From Caulobacteraceae bacterium (GTDB lineage Bacteria; Pseudomonadota; Alphaproteobacteria; Caulobacterales; Caulobacteraceae): a stretch of DNA of 7,509 nucleotides. The notes beneath the pieces were generated by a model. It was not told where the DNA came from. It did no database searches and worked only from the letters and a program-made list of their open reading frames with translations. The position numbers were made by a program, and so were the translations under genes. Each line of letters opens with the position of its first letter. Positions within the stretch are counted from its first letter, which is position 1. Positions 1-5,499 of this stretch are shown here, piece after piece. The stretch lies in contig CANGEH010000099.1 in NCBI GenBank assembly GCA_947452665.1, forward strand, positions 1 through 7,509, in the 5' to 3' direction.

Positions 1-114
1 CGCCTGTTCCTCAGTGCGGCCGCGCTCGCGCACGACATTGAAATCGCAATAGGGACAGATCTTGGCGCAATAGGGCCAGTGAATATAGACGCCGATTGGG
101 GCGGGCAGGGTCAA
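1..114 (-). CDS. hemW: HemW-like radical SAM protein (haem chaperone, formerly called coproporphyrinogen III oxidase-like), N-terminal fragment
   Basis: Only the first 38 codons lie in the window; the gene continues beyond base 1. The minus strand reads MTLPAPIGVYIHWPYCAKIC and then PYCDFNVV, which contains the radical-SAM cluster motif CxxxCxxC (CAKICPYC) preceded by the YIHWPYC signature of the HemN/HemW family. HemW proteins bind haem and a 4Fe-4S cluster and are thought to deliver haem to respiratory enzymes; they are not the true oxygen-independent coproporphyrinogen oxidase. An in-frame stop lies 24 nt upstream of the proposed start (codons tga-gca-att-gaa-agc-agc-cct-gtt-ttg), and there is no ATG or GTG before the cysteine motif. 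The start is therefore most likely TTG at 114-112, overlapping the rdgB stop (TTGA). That overlap suggests translational coupling in an rdgB-hemW operon. Family assignment is firm; the exact start is inferred. Confidence 0.88.
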   Translation of the reverse strand, partial: MTLPAPIGVYIHWPYCAKICPYCDFNVVRERGRTEEQA

Positions 115-710
115 AACAGGGCTGCTTTCAATTGCTCAAACGCTAGGGCGCGGTGGCTGATGGCATGTTTGAAATCGGGGTCCATCTCGCCAAAGGTCAG
201 GTCATGGCCATGGGGGGTAAAGATCGGATCATAGCCAAAACCGAGCGCGCCCATGGGCGGAAAGCTCAAGGTCCCGTCAATGCGGCCCTCGACCACCACG
301 GCAGGGCCATTTGGCCAGGCCACGGCAAGCGCGCAGGTGAACCAGGCATGGCGATTATCGTCGCCGGTCTCGATCAGGCGCTGCTCAACCTTGGCCATGG
401 CCTGGCCAAAATCCTTGTCGGGGCCAGCCCAGCGGGCGGAATAGATCCCCGGCGCACCGTCCAGCGCCGTAACCGAGAGGCCAGAATCGTCCGAAAGCGC
501 GACCAGGCCGCTGGCATCGGCGGCGTGGCGGGCTTTTAGCAGGGCATTGCCGACAAAACTCATCTCGGTCTCGTCGGGTTCCGCAAGGCCAAGCATCCCC
601 GCCGACACAACCTCAAACCGGCCTTCCAATAGGGCAAACAGTTCGCGCACCTTGCCCGGATTATGTGTGGCCGCGACAAGCTTGGTTCCGGGCGCTAGGA
701 TCAGGGCCAT
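111..710 (-). CDS. rdgB: RdgB/HAM1 family dITP/XTP pyrophosphatase
   Basis: Complete 199-aa protein of normal length for the family. It hydrolyses non-canonical purine NTPs (dITP, ITP, XTP) to the monophosphate and pyrophosphate, keeping them out of DNA and RNA; it is cytosolic and needs Mg2+. Motifs seen: THNPGKVRE (residues 15-23, the T-x-N-x-x-K-x-x-E phosphate-binding loop), SFVGNALLKA (51-60), ALSDDSGL (71-78, with the metal and catalytic acids D74/D75), GAPGIYSARWAG (85-96), GFGYDPIF (157-164, base pocket) and SHRALAF (185-191). The start ATG at 710 is chosen because the N-terminus fits the family and a weak GAGAA lies 4 nt upstream. The stop overlaps the hemW start. Only 28 bp separate it from the divergent gst gene, so its promoter probably lies inside that gap or in the gst coding sequence. 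Confidence 0.96.
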   Translation of the reverse strand: MALILAPGTKLVAATHNPGKVRELFALLEGRFEVVSAGMLGLAEPDETEMSFVGNALLKARHAADASGLVALSDDSGLSVTALDGAPGIYSARWAGPDKDFGQAMAKVEQRLIETGDDNRHAWFTCALAVAWPNGPAVVVEGRIDGTLSFPPMGALGFGYDPIFTPHGHDLTFGEMDPDFKHAISHRALAFEQLKAALF

Positions 711-738
711 AAGGTTCTCGTTTCAGGAGCGGTTTGTA

Positions 739-1332
739 ATGCAATTAGTCTTCTCCCCCACATCGCCCTTTGTGCGCAAGGTGCGTGTTTGCGCGATCGA
801 GCTTGGTCTTGAGGCCAAATTGACCCTAGCCCCGGTTGGCGACTTGCCGCCCGGCACGATTCGCACGGTCAATCCCCTCGCCAAGGTCCCGGCCCTAATA
901 CTGGACGATGGCAGCGTGCTTTATGATTCGCCGGTGATTTGCGAATATATCGATGCGCTGGGCGGCGGGGGGCAGTTTCCCAAGGCGGGACCTGAGCGTT
1001 GGACCGCCCTGCGGCGTCAGGCCCTTGGCGACGGCCTGTGCGACGCGGCCCTGCGCCAAGTGATGGAAAATCGCAGGCCAGAGGGCGATCGGCATCTGGA
1101 TGAGAACGAACATCAAGCCAAGGCGGTGACGGCGGCTTTGGATGTGATGGAGGCCGAGGCACCCGGCCTGGCCACCGAAAACCTGACCATTGGCGAGATC
1201 GCAATCGCCTGTGCGCTCGGCTATCTGGATCTTAGATTTGCGCATCAGGACTGGCGGTCGGGGCGGCCCAATCTGGCGGCCTGGTATCAGATCATCGCCC
1301 AAAGGCCGTCCCTGCAGGCAACGCGGCCTTAA
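739..1332 (+). CDS. Glutathione S-transferase family protein (YibF-like)
   Basis: A 197-aa protein with the two-domain GST layout. The N-terminal thioredoxin-like domain (about residues 1-75) starts MQLVFSPTSPFVRKVRV, close to the SPFVRK start of YibF-type GSTs. It then has NPLAKVPAL (45-53, with the cis-Pro loop) and DSPVICEYI (63-71, glutathione gamma-glutamyl contact region). The helical C-terminal domain contains LTIGEIAIACALGYLD (149-164), which matches the N-capping box and hydrophobic staple region of GSTs. The likely active-site hydroxyl is Ser9 or Thr8; there is no Cys at that place. The reading frame is open back to 547, but ATG 739 is preferred: AGGAG (725-729) lies 9 nt upstream, and the longer start would run through the opposite-strand rdgB. 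The substrate is unknown; detoxifying conjugation or thiol reduction is the usual family role. Confidence 0.92.
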   Translation: MQLVFSPTSPFVRKVRVCAIELGLEAKLTLAPVGDLPPGTIRTVNPLAKVPALILDDGSVLYDSPVICEYIDALGGGGQFPKAGPERWTALRRQALGDGLCDAALRQVMENRRPEGDRHLDENEHQAKAVTAALDVMEAEAPGLATENLTIGEIAIACALGYLDLRFAHQDWRSGRPNLAAWYQIIAQRPSLQATRP

Positions 1333-1360
1333 GGCCCTGTTGCACATTACCAAGATTTAA

Positions 1361-1398
1361 TATCGTTAAACGATACGAACCTTGATTGATAAACGATA
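1361..1398. promoter_or_regulatory. Palindromic candidate operator upstream of the DUF2975/XRE pair
   Basis: TATCGTTAAACGATA (1361-1375) is a palindrome with two perfect 7-bp arms around one central base. The half-site AAACGATA recurs 23 bp downstream (1391-1398); there the left arm (1384-1390) matches only 4 of 7. The element sits between the gst stop and the likely DUF2975 start, where a promoter would be expected. Inference: the small XRE protein encoded downstream binds here and autoregulates the pair. I could not identify -35/-10 boxes with confidence. Confidence 0.5.
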
Positions 1399-1450
1399 TG
1401 TGTCTAGGGTCCGAGGGGTCGCAATTGGCGATGACATGGGAATAGGGCAT

Positions 1451-1981
1451 ATGCGTACCTTGGGTCCAGGCTCTGTATCGAGCCTGTTAAAGACAGTTTT
1501 GGATGTGGTTTATTTCGGCTTGCTGGTGGTGGCCGGAGCCCTGGGTCTTGCGGCCTTGGCCGCGCTGTTGTTTCGGTTCGACCCGACCATGGTTAAGGGC
1601 ATTGCCATAGACGGGGCAGGTGGCCAGGTCCTGACCCGGCCAGAAGTCTTGGGCGGATTGTTTGTTGCCATTGGCCTTTATGTCGCCGGGGTGCTGATCA
1701 TCCTAAACCGGCTGCGAAAAGTGTTTGTAACCCTGACGGCAGGCGATCCTTTTCACCCTGACAATGTCGCGCGGCTGCGCCTGGTTGGCGCGCTCTTGGC
1801 CGGGCTGGAAATCATGCGCTATCTGGTCTGGGCCGGAAGTCTAGCCCTGGTGCCGGGGATTGACCGCACTGGCCCCTCGATCAGCCTCTCTGGCTGGTTC
1901 TCCATACTCGTGGTGTTTGTCTTGGCCGAAGTGTTTCGCGAGGGCGCGCGCTTGCGCCGCGAAGCCGAGCTGACGATTTAG
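1451..1981 (+). CDS. DUF2975 family integral membrane protein
   Basis: About 176 aa, predicted in the inner membrane. Hydrophobic segments lie at about residues 18-42, 66-86, 109-136 and 147-163, giving four helices. The cytoplasmic-type motif GDPFHPDNVARLR (98-110) and the C-terminal VLAEVFREGARLRREAELTI fit DUF2975, a family of unknown function that is commonly followed by a small XRE regulator, as here (13-nt gap). The frame is open back to a TTG at 1382. That start would place the operator-like palindrome against and inside the gene, and the extra 23 residues are unlike a membrane-protein N-terminus. ATG 1451 (GGGA 9 nt upstream) or ATG 1436 is more likely. Family assignment is fairly sure from motif and neighbour; function and start are not. 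Confidence 0.8.
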   Translation: MRTLGPGSVSSLLKTVLDVVYFGLLVVAGALGLAALAALLFRFDPTMVKGIAIDGAGGQVLTRPEVLGGLFVAIGLYVAGVLIILNRLRKVFVTLTAGDPFHPDNVARLRLVGALLAGLEIMRYLVWAGSLALVPGIDRTGPSISLSGWFSILVVFVLAEVFREGARLRREAELTI

Positions 1982-1994
1982 GGGCGGCGGGACC

Positions 1995-2222
1995 ATGGCG
2001 ATTCGTGTTGATCTTGATAAGCGCCTCTATGACCGGCGCATGTCCCTGACCGAGCTAGCCGACCGGGTCGGGGTGACCATTGCCAATCTGTCGATTTTAA
2101 AGACCGGAAAGGCCAGGGCCATCCGATTTTCCACGCTCGAGGCCTTGTGCCGCGAACTCGACTGTCAGCCGGGGGAACTCTTGGTGTTTGTGCCCGGGCC
2201 CTTGAATGAGGATGTGGACTAG
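1995..2222 (+). CDS. Small XRE/Cro-CI family transcriptional regulator (YozG-like DUF2975 partner)
   Basis: A 75-aa protein made almost entirely of one helix-turn-helix domain. MSLTELADRVGVTIANLSIL (16-35) is the HTH pair, followed by KTGKARAIRFSTLEALCRELD and CQPGELL, which fits the small Cro/CI-type regulators (such as YozG) that accompany DUF2975 genes. The LxxLCxxLxCxPGELL ending is characteristic of this subgroup. It begins 13 nt after the DUF2975 stop, so the two are very likely co-transcribed. A G-rich stretch (1981-1992) precedes the ATG, but a canonical Shine-Dalgarno is not obvious. The inferred role is repression or control of its own operon through the palindrome at 1361-1375; nothing in the window shows other targets. 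Confidence 0.88.
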   Translation: MAIRVDLDKRLYDRRMSLTELADRVGVTIANLSILKTGKARAIRFSTLEALCRELDCQPGELLVFVPGPLNEDVD

Positions 2223-2236
2223 CCCCCTCCAACTCT

Positions 2237-2283
2237 AAATCTTCCCCCTCTGGGGGAAGTCCCGGCGAAGCCGGGGAAGGGGG
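2237..2283 (+). repeat. G+C-rich hairpin repeat, copy 1 (inverted relative to copy 2)
   Basis: A 47-nt unit beginning AAATC and ending GGGGG. It contains two back-to-back hairpins: CTTCCCCC/GGGGGAAG (2241-2248 with 2252-2259, loop TCT) and CCCGGC/GCCGGG (2261-2266 with 2270-2275, loop GAA). The reverse complement of 2299-2345 has the same plan. The unit resembles dispersed intergenic C/G-rich palindromic repeats known from alphaproteobacterial genomes. It lies between convergent genes (XRE and rph), so it may also act as a transcription end point, although no long T tract is present. Confidence 0.75.
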
Positions 2284-2298
2284 TTTGTGCCAGCGTTG

Positions 2299-2345
2299 CC
2301 CCCTCCACCGCTTCGCGGTTCCCCTCCCCCAAGGGGGGAGGATTT
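2299..2345 (-). repeat. G+C-rich hairpin repeat, copy 2 (inverted)
   Basis: Read on the minus strand, this 47-nt unit begins AAATCCTCCCCCC and ends GGTGGAGGGGG, matching copy 1 in plan. Its two hairpins are CCTCCCCC/GGGGGAGG (2323-2330 with 2334-2341, loop AAG) and CCGC/GCGG (2308-2311 with 2315-2318, loop TTC, which reads GAA on the other strand as in copy 1). The stem bases differ between copies while pairing is kept, which suggests selection on structure or independent copies of one family. Fifteen bases separate the two copies. Confidence 0.75.
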
Positions 2346-2369
2346 GAGACCAGGGCTAGGGGGTAAGGC

Positions 2370-3089
2370 TTACGCCTCGCCGACAGCGGCTTTTTGCAGG
2401 CTGATCAGCTCGCCAATGCCCTTGCGGGCCAGGCTAAACAGGCTGTCAAACTCACCTTGGGAAAAGCCGCGCTTTTCGCCCGTGGCCTGGATTTCGACAA
2501 TCTGGCCCTGGCCGGTCAGGACGAAATTAGCATCGGCCTCGGCATTGGAATCTTCTTCATAATCAAGGTCTAGCACGGGCACGTCCTGGTGCACGCCGCA
2601 GGAAATCGCCGCCACCACATCCAAGATCGGATCGGCCTTGATCAGGCCTTCCGTCATCAAATAGCGGGTCGCCAGACGCAGCGCGACCCAGGCCCCGGTA
2701 ATGGCCGCTGTGCGGGTGCCGCCATCGGCTTGAACCACGTCACAATCGACCGAGATCTGACGCTCGCCCAGCGCCTTGAGGTCCGTCACAGCGCGCAAGG
2801 AGCGGCCGATCAGGCGCTGGATTTCCTGGGTGCGGCCAGACTGTTTGCCTTGAGCGGCCTCGCGACGGCCGCGCGTATGGGTAGCCCGCGGCAACATGCC
2901 ATATTCGGCCGTGACCCAGCCCTGGCCCTTGCCGCGCAAAAAGCCGGGCACGCCTTCTTCAAGACTGGCTGTGACCAAGACCTTGGTATGGCCAAAGGTA
3001 ACAAGGCATGAGCCCTCGGCATAACGATTAACGCCGGTTTCCAGGCTAACGGCGCGAAGGGCATCGGGGGTACGGGCAGAAGGGCGCAT
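2370..3089 (-). CDS. rph: Ribonuclease PH (tRNA 3'-end phosphorolytic exoribonuclease)
   Basis: Complete, 239 aa, the usual family length. RNase PH removes nucleotides 3' of the CCA in tRNA precursors, using phosphate and releasing nucleoside diphosphates; it works as a hexamer in the cytosol. Seen in the sequence: the MRPSARTPDALR start, GKGQGWVTAEYGMLPRATHTR (54-73, with SGRTQEIQRLIGRSLR following at 84-99; R86 is the conserved phosphate or RNA-binding Arg), ADGGTRTAAITGA (121-133, with the phosphate-binding R126), and DLDYEEDSNAEAD (174-186), whose D180 and D186 correspond to the metal-binding acids. It is divergent from hrcA, with 127 bp between starts. In many alphaproteobacteria rph is followed by rdgB and hemW. 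Here those two lie about 1.66 kb downstream, beyond three opposite-strand genes. Confidence 0.97.
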   Translation of the reverse strand: MRPSARTPDALRAVSLETGVNRYAEGSCLVTFGHTKVLVTASLEEGVPGFLRGKGQGWVTAEYGMLPRATHTRGRREAAQGKQSGRTQEIQRLIGRSLRAVTDLKALGERQISVDCDVVQADGGTRTAAITGAWVALRLATRYLMTEGLIKADPILDVVAAISCGVHQDVPVLDLDYEEDSNAEADANFVLTGQGQIVEIQATGEKRGFSQGEFDSLFSLARKGIGELISLQKAAVGEA

Positions 3090-3142
3090 GGCAGACTTTC
3101 AAGCTTTGGGGCAAACAGTGGCCCATAGAGGGGTGGCAGGCC

Positions 3143-3170
3143 TTGCGCCTGCGGGTAGCCCGCTTATCCT
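3143..3170 (+). promoter_or_regulatory. Possible hrcA-grpE promoter
   Basis: TTGCGC (3143-3148) and TATCCT (3165-3170) are spaced 16 bp apart, 46 bp before the chosen hrcA start, in the rph/hrcA divergent gap. The spacer holds a perfect hairpin, GCGGG/CCCGC (3151-3155 with 3159-3163). A second candidate in the same gap is GCCCATAG (3121-3128), which resembles the sigma-32 -10 box upstream of dnaK, but I find no -35 box at a good distance from it. Match quality is modest and this is inference only. Confidence 0.3.
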
Positions 3171-3216
3171 ATGGAAGAGGCGGGTCGTCCACGGCCCAGA
3201 TGCGAAACCCCAGATC

Positions 3217-4299
3217 ATGTCCAATTTTCTCAATATCGGCCCCATCTCCCTGCAGACCCCGTCCATGGCGCAATTGGACGAGCGGGCGCGGGATATTTTT
3301 CGCCGGGTGGTCGAGACCTATCTGGAAACTGGTGAGCCAGTGGGCTCGCGCACCGTATCGCGCGGCGGCGTGCACCTGTCGCCAGCCTCGATCCGCAATA
3401 CCATGCATGACCTGACCCATCTGGGTCTGCTGGGTGCGCCGCATTCTAGCGCCGGACGCCTGCCAACCCATGCTGGGCTTAGGCTGTTTATTGATGGCCT
3501 CTTGGAGGTCGGTGATCTGGGCGAGGCTGAGCGGCGCGAGATTGATGCGGGCCTGGCTGGGCGCGGGCGTGGCATTGAAGAGGCGCTGGGGGCGGCGACG
3601 GCCATGCTATCGGCCTTGGCTGGCGGTGCGGGCGTGGTGGTCACGCCGGTGCGGGAGGCGGGCGTCAAGCATGTTGAATTTGTCTCGCTCGGGCTAGACC
3701 AGGCCTTGGCGGTGATGGTGTTTGAGGATGGCACCGTCGAGAACCGGCTCATGACCCGGCGCGCAGGCGTCACGCCGTCCGCCCTGCAAGAAGCCTCCAA
3801 TTTTCTCAATTCGCGCCTGATGGGCCGCACCCTGGCCGAGACGCGGTTTGAGATGCGCAGTGAGCTTGACCTTGCCAGGCGTGAATTGAATGAGGCCGCG
3901 GCACGGCTGGTCGAGGATGGGCTAGCGGCCTGGAGCGGGGGTGAGGATGCCAACCGCGCCTTGATCGTGCGCGGTCAGGCCAAGCTTCTGGGTCAGGGCC
4001 CCGCGCTGGAAGATCTCGAGCGGGTTCGGATGCTGTTTGACGATCTCGAACAGAAGGAGCAATTGATCGGCCTTCTGGATGATGTGAAGTCGGCTCAAGG
4101 CGTGAGCATATTTATTGGCGCTGAAAACCGTCTATTTTCACTTTCGGGTTCCGCTGTGATCGCGGCTCCCTATATGTCGGGGAAACAAAAGGTGGTTGGG
4201 GCGATCGGCGTGATCGGGCCTACCCGTTTGAACTATGCCCGGGTCATTCCACTGGTGGATTATACCGCCAAAATGATCGGGCGATTGCTGGATGCCTAA
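3217..4299 (+). CDS. hrcA: Heat-inducible transcription repressor HrcA
   Basis: About 360 aa from ATG 3217. HrcA represses chaperone genes by binding the CIRCE inverted repeat, and GroEL assists its folding. The N-terminal winged helix spans about residues 20-90: LDERARDIFRRVVETYL (20-36), then GEPVGSRTVSR (39-49) and LSPASIRNTMHDLTHLGLL (54-72, recognition helix), and SSAGRLPTHAGLRLFIDGLL (77-96). The rest fits the GAF-like and insert domains, ending with SIFIGAEN and a KVVGAIGVIGPTRLNYARVIPLVDYTAKMIGRLL-type C-terminus. The frame is open back to 3088, but that extension overlaps the start of rph and lacks family likeness. ATG 3265 is an alternative start; neither has a clear Shine-Dalgarno. 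grpE follows at once, with its ribosome site overlapping the hrcA stop. Confidence 0.95.
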   Translation: MSNFLNIGPISLQTPSMAQLDERARDIFRRVVETYLETGEPVGSRTVSRGGVHLSPASIRNTMHDLTHLGLLGAPHSSAGRLPTHAGLRLFIDGLLEVGDLGEAERREIDAGLAGRGRGIEEALGAATAMLSALAGGAGVVVTPVREAGVKHVEFVSLGLDQALAVMVFEDGTVENRLMTRRAGVTPSALQEASNFLNSRLMGRTLAETRFEMRSELDLARRELNEAAARLVEDGLAAWSGGEDANRALIVRGQAKLLGQGPALEDLERVRMLFDDLEQKEQLIGLLDDVKSAQGVSIFIGAENRLFSLSGSAVIAAPYMSGKQKVVGAIGVIGPTRLNYARVIPLVDYTAKMIGRLLDA

Positions 4300-4303
4300 G
4301 GAG
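4298..4303 (+). promoter_or_regulatory. grpE ribosome binding site overlapping the hrcA stop codon
   Basis: AAGGAG lies 6 nt before ATG 4310 and shares two bases with the hrcA TAA (4297-4299). This strong site decides the grpE start against the in-frame ATG 4292 (upstream reading MPKEFF) and points to translation coupled to hrcA. Confidence 0.8.
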
Positions 4304-4309
4304 TTTTTT

Positions 4310-4927
4310 ATGACTGATGATGCCGCTGCTATTTCTGATCAGGATCTAGAGACCAGTGCCGAGACCGTGCAGGATCAAGGCCCGTCCGAGGTTGAGATCT
4401 TGTTGGCCGAGATTGCGGGCCTGAAAGAGCAGATCTTGCGCTATGCGGCCGATGGCGAAAACCTGCGCCGCCGCACTGAGCGCGAGGTTAACGATGCGCG
4501 CGCCTATGCGATCCAGAAATTTGCCAAGGACCTGTTTGGCGTGTCGGATAATCTCGGCCGGGCCTTGCAGGCCATGCCGCGCGAAGGTCTGGACGGCGCC
4601 GTCAAGAATCTGGTGCTCGGCATTGAGATGACCGAAAAGGACCTGGCCGGGGCGTTTGAACGCAATGGCCTTAAGCGTCTGGACCCGGCCAAGGGCGACA
4701 AATTCGATCCGCACCAGCATCAGGCCATGATGGAACAAGACGCGACCGATGTAGGGCCCGGCTGTGTGCTCCAGGTCCTAGCCCCCGGCTATGAATTGTT
4801 TGGCCGCGTCGTGCGCCCAGCCATGGTGGCTGTTTCGTCCAAGACTTCGGGCGAGGCCAAGAGCGCCAACCCCTATGCCAATGGTGCTGGCGACGGGGCT
4901 GGCGGCGCGGTCGATACCAAGGCCTAG
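4310..4927 (+). CDS. grpE: GrpE nucleotide exchange factor for DnaK
   Basis: A 205-aa protein. GrpE is a cytosolic dimer that releases ADP from DnaK (Hsp70) and completes the DnaK-DnaJ-GrpE cycle. The acidic N-terminus (1-27) leads into a long coiled-coil helix (about 28-85) containing ENLRRRTEREV and NDARAYAIQKFAKDLFGVSDNL. The beta domain carries GDKFDPHQHQAM (129-140) and GYELFGRVVRPAMVAVS (160-176), the family signature. A Gly/Ala/Asn-rich tail (about 186-205, NPYANGAGDGAGG) follows and is probably disordered. The start is set by AAGGAG. It is the second gene of hrcA-grpE and a palindromic candidate terminator follows the stop. Its partner dnaK lies 2.5 kb downstream, beyond four unrelated genes. 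Confidence 0.97.
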   Translation: MTDDAAAISDQDLETSAETVQDQGPSEVEILLAEIAGLKEQILRYAADGENLRRRTEREVNDARAYAIQKFAKDLFGVSDNLGRALQAMPREGLDGAVKNLVLGIEMTEKDLAGAFERNGLKRLDPAKGDKFDPHQHQAMMEQDATDVGPGCVLQVLAPGYELFGRVVRPAMVAVSSKTSGEAKSANPYANGAGDGAGGAVDTKA

Positions 4928-4937
4928 TCTCCACCTT

Positions 4938-4959
4938 CCCAAGCGCTTGGGTTATTGTT
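4938..4959 (+). terminator. Candidate terminator after hrcA-grpE
   Basis: CCCAAGCGCTTGGG (4938-4951) is a perfect 14-bp palindrome able to form a 5-bp stem with a GCGC loop. It is followed by TTATTGTT, a broken T run, and starts 10 bp after the grpE stop. The stem is short and the T tract imperfect, so termination could be partial and let transcription pass into the DUF4160 remnant and DUF2442. Confidence 0.45.
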
Positions 4960-4969
4960 AAGGTGAGCC

Positions 4970-5065
4970 GTGCCGACGGTCTTGCGCATCGATGGTCTGA
5001 GGGTCGTGATCTATCCAAACGACCACAGGCCGCCGCATGTGCATGTCTTGGGCGCGGATACATGA
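4970..5065 (+). pseudogene. Truncated DUF4160 gene (31 codons plus stop), upstream of DUF2442
   Basis: From GTG 4970 the frame reads MPTVLRIDGLRVVIYPNDHR, then PPHVHVLGADT and a TGA stop at 5063-5065. MPTVLRI...GLRVVIY.NDH.PPHVHV is the N-terminal signature of DUF4160, a small family usually about 80-90 aa, so roughly the last 50 residues are missing. AAGG (4960-4963, within TTAAGGTGAG) stands 6 nt before the GTG, so the initiation region looks intact. The stop overlaps the DUF2442 start as ATGA, the coupling often seen between full-length DUF4160 and DUF2442 neighbours. It may be a decayed gene after an internal deletion, or a retained short peptide that couples translation to DUF2442. Domain recognition is from the motif; the function of the family is unknown to me. 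Confidence 0.72.
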
Positions 5066-5478
5066 CCATTACCGACTCTGACCGACTAGCCGCCGAGGCC
5101 CGCGGGCTTAGCGATCAGGACGGCCAGCCAAGGGCCGTGCGCGCCCGCTATGACCGCAGCCGCGCTCAGATTGTGATTGGTCTGGATAGCGGTCTGCAGC
5201 TGATGTTTCCACCTAGGCTGGCTCAGGGCCTAGATCAGGCCACGCCCGATCAACTAGCGCGCATCGAGATCAGCCCGTCCGGCGACGGCCTGCACTGGCC
5301 AGATATTGACGCTGACCTATTTGTGCCCGGCCTTTTGCAAGGCGTGTTTGGCTCCAAATCCTGGATGGCCCGCAGCCTAGGTGCCAGCGGTGGGCGCTCG
5401 CGCTCGGATGCCAAGGCCGCGGCGGCTCGCGATAATGGCCAAAAGGGCGGCCGTCCCAAAAAGCCGGTTGCGGTCTAG
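5062..5478 (+). CDS. DUF2442 domain-containing protein
   Basis: A 138-aa protein. Features typical of DUF2442: RARYDRSRAQIVIGLDSGLQ (27-46) with LMFPPRLAQGL (47-57), then TPDQLARIEISPSGDGLHWP (61-80) and DIDADLFVPGLLQGVFGSKS followed by WMA (81-103). The C-terminal tail is basic, with small residues and GGRPKK (129-134), and may contact nucleic acid. The start at ATG 5062 overlaps the stop of the DUF4160 remnant (ATGA); an in-frame GTG at 4963 is rejected because its extra residues have no family likeness. DUF2442 genes often sit beside DUF4160 genes, and such pairs have been suggested to be toxin-antitoxin-like, which is unproven. Here the partner is cut short, so any paired function is probably altered. 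The family call is good; the role is unknown. Confidence 0.85.
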   Translation: MTITDSDRLAAEARGLSDQDGQPRAVRARYDRSRAQIVIGLDSGLQLMFPPRLAQGLDQATPDQLARIEISPSGDGLHWPDIDADLFVPGLLQGVFGSKSWMARSLGASGGRSRSDAKAAAARDNGQKGGRPKKPVAV

Positions 5479-5499
5479 GTTAATTCCATTGCGATCGCT

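Noticed and set aside
153..539. Long plus-strand open frames across rdgB, and similar antisense frames over rph, hrcA, grpE and the hydrolase
   Set aside because: They are shadows expected in high-G+C coding sequence; they show no domain signatures, while the opposite strand encodes recognisable proteins.
547..738. 64-codon upstream extension of the glutathione S-transferase frame
   Set aside because: It is antisense to the well-supported rdgB gene, and the GST fold begins exactly at MQLVFSP after an AGGAG site.
1325..1336. GGCCTTAAGGCC palindrome spanning the gst stop codon as a terminator
   Set aside because: No T run follows and the dyad has no loop room beyond a short stem; more likely a chance palindrome.
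3091..3107. CTTGAAA on the minus strand (3096-3102), a perfect sigma-32 -35 box next to rph
   Set aside because: It lies 6 bp before the rph ATG, and no CCCAT-type -10 box follows at 13-15 bp, so it is probably chance.
3088..3216. 43-codon N-terminal extension of hrcA starting at 3088
   Set aside because: It starts inside the rph start codon on the other strand, has no ribosome site, and is unlike HrcA N-termini; ATG 3217 gives the family-like MSNFLNIGPISLQ start.
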